Shown piece by piece: positions 48,996-58,727 of a DNA stretch of 64,000 nucleotides. Position numbers and translations under genes: made by a program. Under the pieces are notes generated by a model. It was not told the DNA's origin. It ran no database searches and was given only the letters and a program-made list of their open reading frames with translations. Origin of the DNA: Platanthera guangdongensis (lineage: Eukaryota; Streptophyta; Magnoliopsida; Asparagales; Orchidaceae); assembly GCA_039583875.1 (NCBI GenBank), contig CM077150.1:178688375-178752374 (forward strand), written 5' to 3'. Every line of letters begins with the position of its first letter. The first letter of the stretch is position 1.

Positions 48996-49840
48996 ATAAT
49001 CTCATCTGTATGAATTGTAGTTCTAGGTTTTTGATGGTTTTTAAAATACCAAGTAATTTTCAAAAAGAATGTCTACACCATTATAAAAAGTCAAAAGCAC
49101 TCAATATACTATATAACTGAGTTCATGACTAAAGATAGGGCACAGTGATGACAAAGGGTTCATATAACTGACCACTAGAGTGGGATAAATGGTTGAGTGT
49201 TTTTGTATATTATTGTTTTTTTTGATGAATCACAATAATTTCTGCTTAAAAATTGATGTGATTTTATAAAGTCTAAGCAATCATCATTTCAAATTTAATT
49301 TTGATTTCAATATTGTTTTTTTTGTAGAATGCGGTGTAACGTACTGTCCAATAATGTGCATGGGTGAACACGTGTTTGTGGTGTGAAGGAATCCTGGTCT
49401 TGGCTTGTCACCTAGAGGAAGCGAAAGAGCTGAGATAGAAGTGTATGGGTGGTCGACTGAGTTGTCCACCTGTCCTTGAAGAGTGTGACTACAATTTGGT
49501 TGAATTTTAGATTAACGAGGAATAGGAAATCTTTCTCCGAGAAAAACATGGCTTCATCATGCACACTCCTGTCCCAGTCATCCCACTGCTGTCTCATTTT
49601 GCATTTAAAATTTCAATTGTATTTGTATATTCTGATCCCTTTCTATTTTTTGAAGAACCAGCGGCGCTATAATATGAATGGTACTTTTGTTTATCTCAAC
49701 TATGTTAAGTGTGTTTTTTTTAGAATTACTCTAAATGAGTGTAAATAGACAAAAACTTTTAAAACAATTAATCATAGTACATGCTACAGATTAAGAAAGT
49801 TGTAAAAGAGATTATGTAATATGAACTAAGTTTTAAAGTA
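48996..49840. other. Intergenic sequence without recognisable features
   Basis: AT-rich. The short ORFs (49284-49748, both strands) have no conserved motif and no gene-like context. I see nothing to annotate. Confidence 0.5.
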
Positions 49841-50637
49841 GTTCAATCCATACGACACAAGAGTTTCATATAGGTTCCTCAAATCCGTGTACCTCTCGCT
49901 TCTACCCATTGGTAGGAATTCATTAAATAGTTCTGAGACTTTTGATAAGAAGACTTAAAAACTACTCGATCTTTTGATAAGGAGATTCTTAAAATCATTG
50001 AATTCTTTTAAAGATGGATTCTTAGACTCTATCACTGAATCCTTTAAATAGAGATTCTTAAAAATCTATCACTGAATCCTTTAAAGAGAAATTCTTAACT
50101 TTATCACCAAATCTTTTGCAAAGGGTTTCTTAAAAATCTCTCTGAATTCTTTGTGCAGGGATTCTTAAAACTCTTTTGATGTGAATGGTTGAGGAAGTTG
50201 TGGAAGAGATAAATCTGATCAACTATTCTTGTTGAGAAGAAAAGGACAGAATGAGGATGAACGACTTTCTTTTCTTTCTTGTGGGCATGCAGAGAGTAGC
50301 ACCTTTTCAGTTCAGAGAAGAAGAAAAATTAGAATAAGAGTAAGTGAAAAGATGAGTCCTTCTTGAGAACATGAGAGACGAGAAGAAGGCGATCTTATCT
50401 GATTTTTTCAATTTTGCTCACCTTATGCTGCAGTTTGAATATTCCCTATTTATAAGAGATTCTTTGAATCAATACTTTTTTCTATTTTCTGATTCCATAG
50501 AATCACATTCCATAAGAGCAACACTAACGACTAGATTTGAAAGAATCACAGTCTTAGTCACCTTATTTCATCATCTTTCGTTTATTGGAGAAATTGACGT
50601 AAGTTGATCAAACCGGCTATTACTTCTCGGCATATGT
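49841..50637. repeat. Possible SIRE-like LTR remnant with degenerate repeats
   Basis: CTTCTACCCATTGGTAGGAATTCA and runs of TTTTGATAAGAAGACTT resemble CTTCTACCACCCTGGTAGGAATCCA and TTTTGATCAGGAGACTT of the J LTR near 53480. From 49940 to 50180 a unit of about 36 bp (ATCACTGAATCCTTTAAAGAG type) is repeated five to six times. It is cut by the Athila-type LTR at 50638. Confidence 0.45.
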
Positions 50638-52405
50638 TGATGAGTAGTATTATATATATATTTTTAGCATCTAATTTAGTAAATTTTAAATTAAAATTAT
50701 TAATATTTTAGCTACTTTTATTTTTAAATAGGTTTTTTATTTTTAGTTCACCAATTTAAGTTTTATTTATTTTTATAGGATTAATGTGGATGCTTCGCTC
50801 CTAAATTCGGAGAATGACATATTTGTTGAAGTTGTCGCGTTAATCAGGCACGTGAGTTCAAGCCGCATCCATGCAAACCGCACCCATGCAACCACATGGC
50901 TCCAATTTGGCCGAACCACCAACATGAATTCCATGCAAGCCACCATCCACGTGAATTCCATGCAAGCTGAACCCAAGTTGCTATGGCCCACCTATTCCCA
51001 TGCAAATCCACAAAATCCCATATAATGCCGACACATCATTCACCTCCAATTTCATGCAACCGTCCATGGCCCACCTCCAATTTTAAGTTGCTTTGGCCCA
51101 TCAACATATGTGAACCCCATGCAACCTATCCACATCATCCACCTATTTCTATGCATGCCGCAACCCCCTCGTATCCAATGCATGCCATTCATCAACGTGA
51201 AACCCTTCACGTGCTGCCCATTGATTCGCCCTTTCCTATGTCCCACCTCCAACCACATCATCCAAGTGAACCCTTAATGTGTCCGCCCATGTTCATCCCC
51301 CCTCTTTGATACCCATGAGAGCAATTCTCCACCATTGGACACATTAATTCCCCTCTTAAATGATGATATTTCCAACCATTCCCATAACTGCCCACCTTCA
51401 TCCTCCTCTTTGCCTATATAAGGCCGGTTGCATCCATAGAGAAAGGACTACTGAGTTATTGTTTGGAGGCGTGTTAATGTTTAAATTGCTGCTCTTCATG
51501 TACTTCTTCTCTTTGTTCTACTTTCTTTGTATTTCTTTTCTAGTCTACATGTCTTTTATTTTCTTTATTTATAATCTCTCTTTAATAACAATAAAATTTA
51601 GTTTTTTTTGTTCTCTTATTTTACTTGTTTCTTTTATGATGTACTCCTCTTATGCTTAGTAATTCCTCCATCTCCATGAGTAACTAATATTTTTTCGTAC
51701 GAGATCAACCAAAGAATGAAATGATCACTTGTTAACTTATAAGTTCTTTTCTCTTTTAACGGATGCTTAGGATTTACCCTTAACCAATATTGAATGAGGT
51801 CATATCATCGATATATAGCATTCATTTTCATTTTCATACTATAGTTAGCCAACATGATCGTGTGTACGGATCGATTACCCTTTCGTAAAGGAAGTTGTAC
51901 GCAACCATCGAGAGAGTAAGAAGTAAATCTCCCAGATTGGAGTCAAACCCAATAACAGGTCCACAACGTAAAGGGAGTTTTGGAGGTTTCAACTTAGAAC
52001 TAGAGTTCAGACGAACAACCTAAACTCAGTTAGGTGTACCCTCGAGAGAGGTGCACTCATTTTTTTATTTGGAACCTCCACGATCCAAAAAATTTTGTTA
52101 AAGAGATTCAAGTTTTATTTCTTTTAATCATTTTTATTCCAAGGTGAGTCAAGATCGAGTGTTAGCTTTTAAAAATATAGCCTGCATCATCCTTTTAACT
52201 GAAAGCTTTCTTTTATTTGCAAACCCAATCCAAAAATCAATTTGATAAGAAAATAGTGATTCCCTCGAAGTAAAAGTAATCGACACGCCAATACCTAATA
52301 TGAATATCATATTTTATATCCTATACTATAACTGATAAGTTACACTCGCCTTTATCAGATATAGAATCAGTGAACATCTTCTATTATTCGAGAAATTCTC
52401 TATCA
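50638..52405 (+). repeat. Athila-type gypsy 5' LTR
   Basis: It starts TGATGAGTAGTATTATATAT, similar to the TGATGAGCGG start common in Athila LTRs, and ends TCTATCA before a tRNA-Asp-type primer site. A CTATATAAGGC promoter box lies near 51413. No second LTR copy is in the window, so the borders rest on motifs. Confidence 0.65.
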
Positions 52406-52410
52406 AGTTT

Positions 52411-52428
52411 TTGGTGCCGTTGCCGGAG
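52411..52428 (+). promoter_or_regulatory. tRNA-Asp-type primer binding site
   Basis: TTGGTGCCGTTGCCGGAG differs by two bases from TGGCGCCGTTGCCGGGG, the site used by Athila/Tat gypsy elements. Confidence 0.8.
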
Positions 52429-52730
52429 ACTTACGCCTTATTTTGAAAAGAGGAATAACTATTGATTTTATCATCTTCTTCTATTTCCATTTTTTTCTTT
52501 TCGAAATAAATCTTTGGTGCAACTATATTCCTGAAACGGTAGGTTTGGGATGCCACCCCAACATATCTCCTAGTAATGGTGCGAGGCATTCATAGGGTAG
52601 ACCATGAGAAGTTTATGATTAACTTAAACCTCCTAAAAATAAGAAGAAAATTTATTAAATTTTTAGCATCCCTTCCTTTTCTTTTTTTTCTCTTTCCTTT
52701 ATCTTTTTCTCTCCTTTTCACTTCTGGCGC

Positions 52731-53056
52731 ATGACTCGAGGTAGCTCTTTGAATAATCCTGATATTCATTTTAATCGGAGATTGAGCACACCCTTTTGAA
52801 GTGCCCGCGAACTTGTGTTCGAGATTTACATTTGATCTTCGAAGAGTCGATCAGAGACATTACCATAAAAAATATGAGTGAGCCAAATCCGAATGAGGCC
52901 CAACAATGGACCGTGTCCTATTATGTGCAGCCAATTTAAAGGGTACACAATCAAGTATTGTCAGCCATGCAGTGTCAAATAATAATTTTGAGATCAAATC
53001 TAACATTATTCAAATTATGCAACAATTAGTAATAGTTGATAGGTTGCTTAATGAAG
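52731..53056 (+). pseudogene. Gag N-terminus of Athila-type element
   Basis: After a long leader (52429-52730), Met at 52731 begins MTRGSSLNNPDIHF. Further on, in another frame, the sequence reads GTQSSIVSHAVSNNNFEIKS, then NIIQIMQQL and NEDH. The pattern SIV-AVSANNFEIK...IQ is the hallmark of Athila gag. It has frameshifts and is truncated at about 53056 by a copia fragment. Confidence 0.7.
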
Positions 53057-53200
53057 ATCACAGATAAGTTTGCTCCTTGGGACCGCAAGTGTATGTTTCT
53101 CGGGTATTCTCCACCTCATGATAATGTTATTATCTCTGCTGATGTCACCTTTCAGGAGGCACAACCATTCTACGACTCATCGTTTGTCATTCCTCCTCCT
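53057..53200 (+). pseudogene. Copia G-like integrase fragment (144 bp)
   Basis: It is nearly identical to 39855-39997 of copia G: ITDKFAPWDRKCMFLGYS and then ISADVTFQEAQPF. It carries the same short form YSPPHD-V-IISADVTF. It is bounded by Athila gag on the left and the J LTR on the right. Confidence 0.85.
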
Positions 53201-54687
53201 TGAAAGTGAGGGTTAGACCTGATTTACTCTAGAGCGCGGGGTGGGAGGGGGGGGGTGTTAATAGAGTAATAAAAATCTTTTACTGTTTAAGAAATAATAT
53301 CAGAGTAATGGATTAAGAGATACCAGAATAGCAGTAGGCTAAAAGTTATCCTAAGTTAAGCTATTCTAAAACATCACATATAATCTAATCTATCACAGAC
53401 ACAACAAGAACAAAAAGAAAAGGCAACCAGACAACACAAGAATTTTTATAGTGGTTCCCCAACCTAGGTACATCCACTCTTCTACCACCCTGGTAGGAAT
53501 CCACTACAGGTTTTGATCAGGTGACTGCAACCAATGAGCTTTTGATCAGGTGCTCAAAAACCAACTCAAGTCTTTTGATCAGGAGACTTGCAACCAAGGA
53601 ATAACTTTTGAATGGAGTTAAAGAACCCTTTGTACAGAGAGGGGGTGAGAGATTTATGGTGTCTTCTCTTTCTCAAAACAACTGAGAAAACTAGTGGATC
53701 TTGATGTTGTCAAAGCTCCCCCTGAGATGAAGATTTGTTCAGGAAGAATGGAAGCTTTGTAGGGTGAGTAGGTCTTCTTGAAAAGATCTCCAGAAAGTTG
53801 TAGATAGATAGAAGTTGATTGTCTCTTTTTAGCTTGATGGAGGAAGAATACTTGATGAAGACAGTCAGAGCCTTTTCTTCAATAATTTCTGGTGTCTGTC
53901 TTCTCCTCTTTGTGTTCTACTATTCCCGTTATCTGTTTTCGATTGAAAAAGAAGAATATCTTTTTTATGTATCTATGTCTAATTTCTCCTTTGAATTTGA
54001 ATTGTCTGCATTGAATGCTGATTGCCTAGAGAATGAAAATCCGGCTGGAGAGAATATTGCATTAATGGATTTCCCCAACTGTCCTATTAAAAACAGCAAG
54101 TAATAATCCTGATGAATACCATAATCAATGCTGCCATTAACGGCTATTTCCATAGAATATGAGCATTGATTATTCAGAAATTACTGCAATAAAATAAGGC
54201 AATCGTCGAGCAGAGAACATATTTCGTCGACCTGAGTCCATAGTTCGTCGAGCTGAGAAATCTTGTTCGTCGACCGGGGAATCCTTGTTCGTCGACCTGA
54301 GAACTAAGTTCGTCGACCTGAGATCAGCTAACTGCTTTCTGTGAAGAACTTTCCATTTCTGTGCTTTAAGTTTGTCGAGCTGATAATGTAACTTCGTCGA
54401 CCAGAGCTCGAATATTGTCGAGCTGAACTCAGAGAATTTACTCTGAGTTCGTCGAGCGGAGCACGACTTTCGTCGAGCTGAGTTAGACGAACGTCGAACT
54501 CATTTCCCTGAACTTGATTTTCTTCTAAGTCTTTGAGTCTTCTGCTGTCTTCTGTTGGTTGGTCCATGTGTGATTGTTTCTAAGGACTTAGCCTAAACTC
54601 TATGACACAGACATGACCCTGACTATACATGTTGGGTCAATTATCCTAGATAATGAACCTAGCCCAAATCATATTAGGGATCCAACA
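53201..54687 (-). repeat. 3' LTR of SIRE-like element J
   Basis: The minus strand starts TGTTGGATCCCTAATATG after a purine tract (54688-54705, ATGGGGAGAT) and ends CCCTCACTTTCA at 53201. The TGTTGGA start, the GTGGTTCCCCAACC segment and the TTTTGATCAGG repeats are typical of SIRE-type LTRs. A G-run at 53247-53255 is like that of the K LTR. Confidence 0.72.
54205..54500. repeat. Degenerate TTCGTCGA(C/G)CTGAG repeats in the J LTR
   Basis: About twelve units, spaced 19-40 bases, share (T)TCGTCGA(C/G)C(T)GAG. The GTCGAC core is palindromic. Two more similar motifs lie at 57940-57990, upstream of the J reading frame. Confidence 0.85.
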
Positions 54688-54865
54688 ATCTCCCCATATT
54701 TGGGTAAGGACACTAATACAAATGAAAACAAAAACATTCACAAAGAAAAAAAAATATATCTGGCAGAAAGATTTAAATTATGCAGCAGATATATATACAA
54801 TGCAGCTTTGTGTCAGTAAATAAATAAACAGTTTAAGACACACAGAAAACAGAACAGCATGAATA

Positions 54866-57800
54866 TCACTTCTTTTTCTTCATTTTCTCTTTTTGCTTAT
54901 CCTTATTATCTTTATCAGCAGGCTGAGTAAATTTGATCTCTCTATTAGGATTTGCTGCTTCCTTCTTAGACATGGTCATGTCAGCAGATCCAATGATGTT
55001 GAGAGATGTGGTTCTAGGCACAACAACATCTGTATGTAATTACATATAATCATCTACATTAAAGAACTTATTTGCTTTTGCATACCTATTTAATTCCTCT
55101 TTCCTGTATTTGGACATAGTAGAATATTGTGATGGATCCTTTCCTTCAGCTTTAGCCTTGTTAATCCTTGATAAGCCAACCAGTTCCTGGAACCTGACCA
55201 TTCTAGCAGTGGTTGCTGTTTCAGGATCCTCAAATGGGACAGGAGGAGATTCAGACCTCTTTGGACTATCAACTTTTTGATGTTCAAGAGCTTGTTGTAG
55301 ATGTTGTTGAGGTTGTTTATATTGATATTGTTGATGTTGTCTGCTTGAGGAGTATCTATGCTGGCTGCTTCCAAATGTGAAGAGGATCTACCTTGTTGTC
55401 TATGATAAGTTTGAGTGTACTGGGTAGACCTCTGAGATGAACTGCCTGAAGCACCAGCAGCAGCTGGTGGAGGAGGAGGTGGATCTTTCCTGTATCTTTG
55501 AGAAGGTGGAGGAGGACAGTATCTCCTACTTTTCTTCTTGGATTTCTCCTCATTCTTTGACAGCCACATCCAAGCTGGCATACCCTTATAAGGAGTGATA
55601 TTTTGCAGAATATAATATGAGGTATCATGGATGTGATTAGGTTTTGGTGCAGCTTGAGGAACATCCTTTCTTTTCTTAGAGACTTTCTTCTTAGTCCTTG
55701 GCTCATCATCAGAATCATCTTCCTCATCTTCATCATCAGAAGATCCCTGAGGATTATCATATAAGACATTAATTTCCTTTAGAGCTTCTGTAGATATCAG
55801 CAAATTTTCAGCCTGAGGAGCTGGAGGTAGAACAACTGATTCAGTAACTTTCTCAACAACTAATAGATTCTCTTGTTCTATATCTGCCATCATGATCTCA
55901 TCCAGATCTGGCATGGGACTGTCATCCATCTTGAATGTTGGAGGAGAGATGGCTTTCAGAGGGGATGATACAATGAAAGAATCTGCTCTTGGCGGAGATG
56001 GAACAACTGGAGCCTCTATACTTGCAAAACTAGCCTTGAGTTGCATGACAACTTTGGGGCTTATTGGAGAAGTGTAAGGAACTATAGTCATAGAAGGCTT
56101 TAGGGTGTTTTCTGGAAGAAAGTTCAAATGAACTGTATCAAAAATATTTAACAAACTCAAAATATTTACTGTGGGATTGATAATATAATCACCAATAGTA
56201 TTTATTCAGGCTATAGCTGTCTCATCCATATCTAGATCAGAATTAATAAAATCAATTAAATTAGTAGGGATAATTGTGTCTGCTGCTGCTTCTGCTGGAG
56301 CTGGAGCTACTTCTGTGTCTGCTACTGCTTCTGTTGCTGCTTCTGCTGGAGCTGGAGCTACTTCTTCATGGAGTATCTCCCCCTGTCTGGTTTCAGTAGG
56401 CATTGGAGCCAGGCCCCTGACTAAAGAAGGAGGGACAGAGAAGGCAGAGAGTTGGGCAGCAAGGGATGAGATGGAAGTAGCAAGAGGGGAAATAGCCTCT
56501 GCTATCAGGTTTTTGATGAGTGGAGTGAGAACTGCCAGAAGAGGTTGAATGGAAGGGGGGTCCAATTGCATGAACTCGGAAGGTGTCTGAGTGAATACAG
56601 AAGGATGGATGGAAGATGATGGTGGGGGAGAAGGGAGAGAATCTGGCATTGGCTAATCTGCAGGTGATGAAGTATGAAGGGGGATGACAGTAGGTCAAAA
56701 GAAGGGAGTGATAGGAGGTTGGAAAGGGGGATGTTATCTAGATGTAATGGCAGAGGAGATGAGGGTGGTGTACCATGTTGTGATGGAGTTGGTGTACCAT
56801 GGTGTGATGGAGTTGGTGTACCATGGTGTGATGGAGTTGGTGTACTATAGTGTGATGGAGTTGGTGTACCATGGTGTGATAGAGTTGGTGTACCATGGTG
56901 TGATGAAGTTGGTGTACCTTGGTGTGATGGAGGTGTTAGAGTATGGACTGTGGTATGAACTGGTGAAGAGAGATGAATTAGGGAGGTTGGAGGTGGTGGA
57001 GGTGTAGGTGGAAGATCTTCAGTAGGGTGGGGAGTGGTTAGAACAACCCTTGTACTCTCAGAAGGTCTGGAGGAAGAGGAAGCCTTGGTTGGCTTGGTTA
57101 TCCTCCTCTCCCATCTGCCAAAGAGGGCAGAGTTAAGCCTCTTGGAGGCATTGATGAACACTGGTGTAGAGACCAGATGTTCTTGTGATTTCACCTGCAG
57201 AAATATCCCTAGAATTCTGCCAAAGCATACCTCTTTCTTGTTATTTTTCTTTTTAATCAGATCAAACAGCAGCTTTCCCCAATTTACTGTTTTCTTCTCG
57301 ACCAGAGCACTCGTCACCGTGAACTGGTGCCTGGTTATATAGTCATGGGAGATGTGTTTGCCCAGCAGCACCTTGCCGACTACGTCAGGCAAGAAGTTGT
57401 ACTCAGGAGACAAGTTCTTCTTGAGCAGTTTGTTAGGGTTGTCGCCACAATGCCCCATCTTGGTCAGCATATTTTCATACTCCTCAGAGTCCATTTTAAT
57501 TTCTTCTTCACCATTTAAAAGACCCAAAATGTCAGTTAGTACGGAAGGTGAGAGGGTAACTAGATTACCAGAAACTTATCCAGTCATATTATCTTCTTCT
57601 GGAGTTGTAGATATATACACCCATTCTTTGATCTCAGTCATCGCTATCTTGATTCTTATTGTCATGAACTGTTTCAGATGTTCTTCGAATAACTTTAGGA
57701 TTTCGACAAAGATGGCGTCAGAGAACTGGAAGGAGTCGAAATCGATGTCAAAACCCATATAAAATTTCATGGAGGAGAGAGCGCTTGCTGGAATCGCCAT
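54866..57800 (-). pseudogene. Long proline-rich ORF beside the 3' LTR of J (broken, unknown function)
   Basis: The minus strand starts MAIPASALSSMKFYMGFDID at 57800, preceded by a splice-acceptor-like TTTTTCTCTTGCAG. A TGA at 57576 interrupts it, then LSPSVLTDILGLLNGEEEI and VNWGKLLFDLIKKK follow. This resembles the 'putative plant transposon protein' domain seen in many plant repeats (from memory, unverified). A Pro-rich octapeptide array comes next, then a frameshift near 56600. The frame 56649-56206 (Ala/Pro/Glu repeats) and its in-frame continuation from 56160 have an acidic run (DDEDEEDDSDDE) beside a basic KKKVSKKRK that could be a nuclear signal. After a second frameshift near 55300 it ends in a Lys-rich tail at 54868. 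I do not recognise a catalytic motif. It lies in the SIRE env-like position, but no gag or pol is seen. Confidence 0.65.
56770..56937. repeat. 24-bp minisatellite encoding an octapeptide
   Basis: Seven units start every 24 bases from 56770 (core CCATGGTGTGATGGAGTTGG). On the minus strand each adds PSHHGTPT in frame with the J ORF. Confidence 0.93.
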
Positions 57801-58336
57801 GAATGCACCTGCAAGAGAAAAACAAAGATCAAGTGCAAAGGGAACTGAAAGTGCGGGACGGAGGTCGAAGAAAACCTACATATATGGTTTTTAGAATATG
57901 AACTGACAAACTCCGTTCTACGAAAAATAAAAAATTCTTCAATCTGAGGTCGACGAAATATTTCATAGTCAAAAGAATTCGTCAATCTCAGTCAGAAGAT
58001 GTGAAAACATTTTGGACGGTCAACACCGCACTTACATCGCTTCACAATACTACCCGTAGGGAGACGACGCTCTAAGTATTAGACTACTAGACTCATTTCA
58101 TTAATCAAACATACTCATGGCCATAATCTATTCATCTATATGACTTTCCAAATGATGACAATGTAATATAAGCATGATGCTCATATAAAGATCTATCGCA
58201 CTTTCCATTTGATAATGTCATAATATAAACATGAAGTGCACAATTATCAATCTTTCAATTCCTACCAATTCCATTCGTTTAAATAAGATTGCTTCACAAT
58301 TTGATTATATGAAATCTGATTAATAAGCTACATCAA
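57801..58336. other. Upstream of the J ORF, then unassigned repeat-like sequence
   Basis: 57801-58010 is the 5' region of the J reading frame with two GTCGACGAA-type motifs. From about 58020 the sequence changes character (ACTACCCGTAGGGAGACGACG and AT-rich stretches). It continues across copia-2 at 63307. It may be an LTR of another gypsy element, but no end is visible. Confidence 0.4.
58332..58336. repeat. Target site duplication of copia-2 (left)
   Basis: ATCAA here is repeated at 63302-63306 after the right LTR. Confidence 0.9.
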
Positions 58337-58717
58337 TGTTAGAAAGTAGCGAAAAGAAGCGAAAAGTAGAGAACAAGCGAATAAACTTTTGAATAATTGA
58401 AATTTTATTATCCAAAAAAGATATCATTTACAAAGGTATGACCTCCCTTATATAGAATGGAGGAGATAAGAAGAGAGTATACAAACAATGTGGGACTAAA
58501 TATTTACAGTACTGAGCGGCTAGAATAATGGAGACCGCACAGGCCGCGCGGTTAGACAGATGGGTTAACCGCTCGGCAACTCCAGCAGGATAGAACAGGC
58601 CGCAGAGGTAGACCGATAGACCGCCCGGTTAACAAACCGCTGGATCAGACCGCTAAGCCGCTCGGTCAACAAACCGCTGGATCAGACCGCTAGGCCGCCC
58701 GGTCTAATACTTCAACA
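58337..58717 (-). repeat. 3' LTR of copia-2
   Basis: The ends on the + strand are TGTTAGAAAG and CTTCAACA. A repeated GGTCAACAAACCGCTGGATC unit occurs near 58628 and 58664. It matches 62921-63301. Confidence 0.93.
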
Positions 58718-58727
58718 CTCCCCCTCA
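58718..58727 (-). promoter_or_regulatory. Polypurine tract of copia-2, overlapping the stop codon
   Basis: The minus strand reads TTGAGGGGGAG right before the LTR start TGTTGAAG. The TGA stop of the polyprotein (58727-58725) lies inside this tract. Copia-1 has the same arrangement. Confidence 0.8.

Noticed and set aside
49284..49748. Short ORFs as a hypothetical gene
   Set aside because: No conserved motif, codon bias or splice context, and similar ORFs occur by chance on both strands here.
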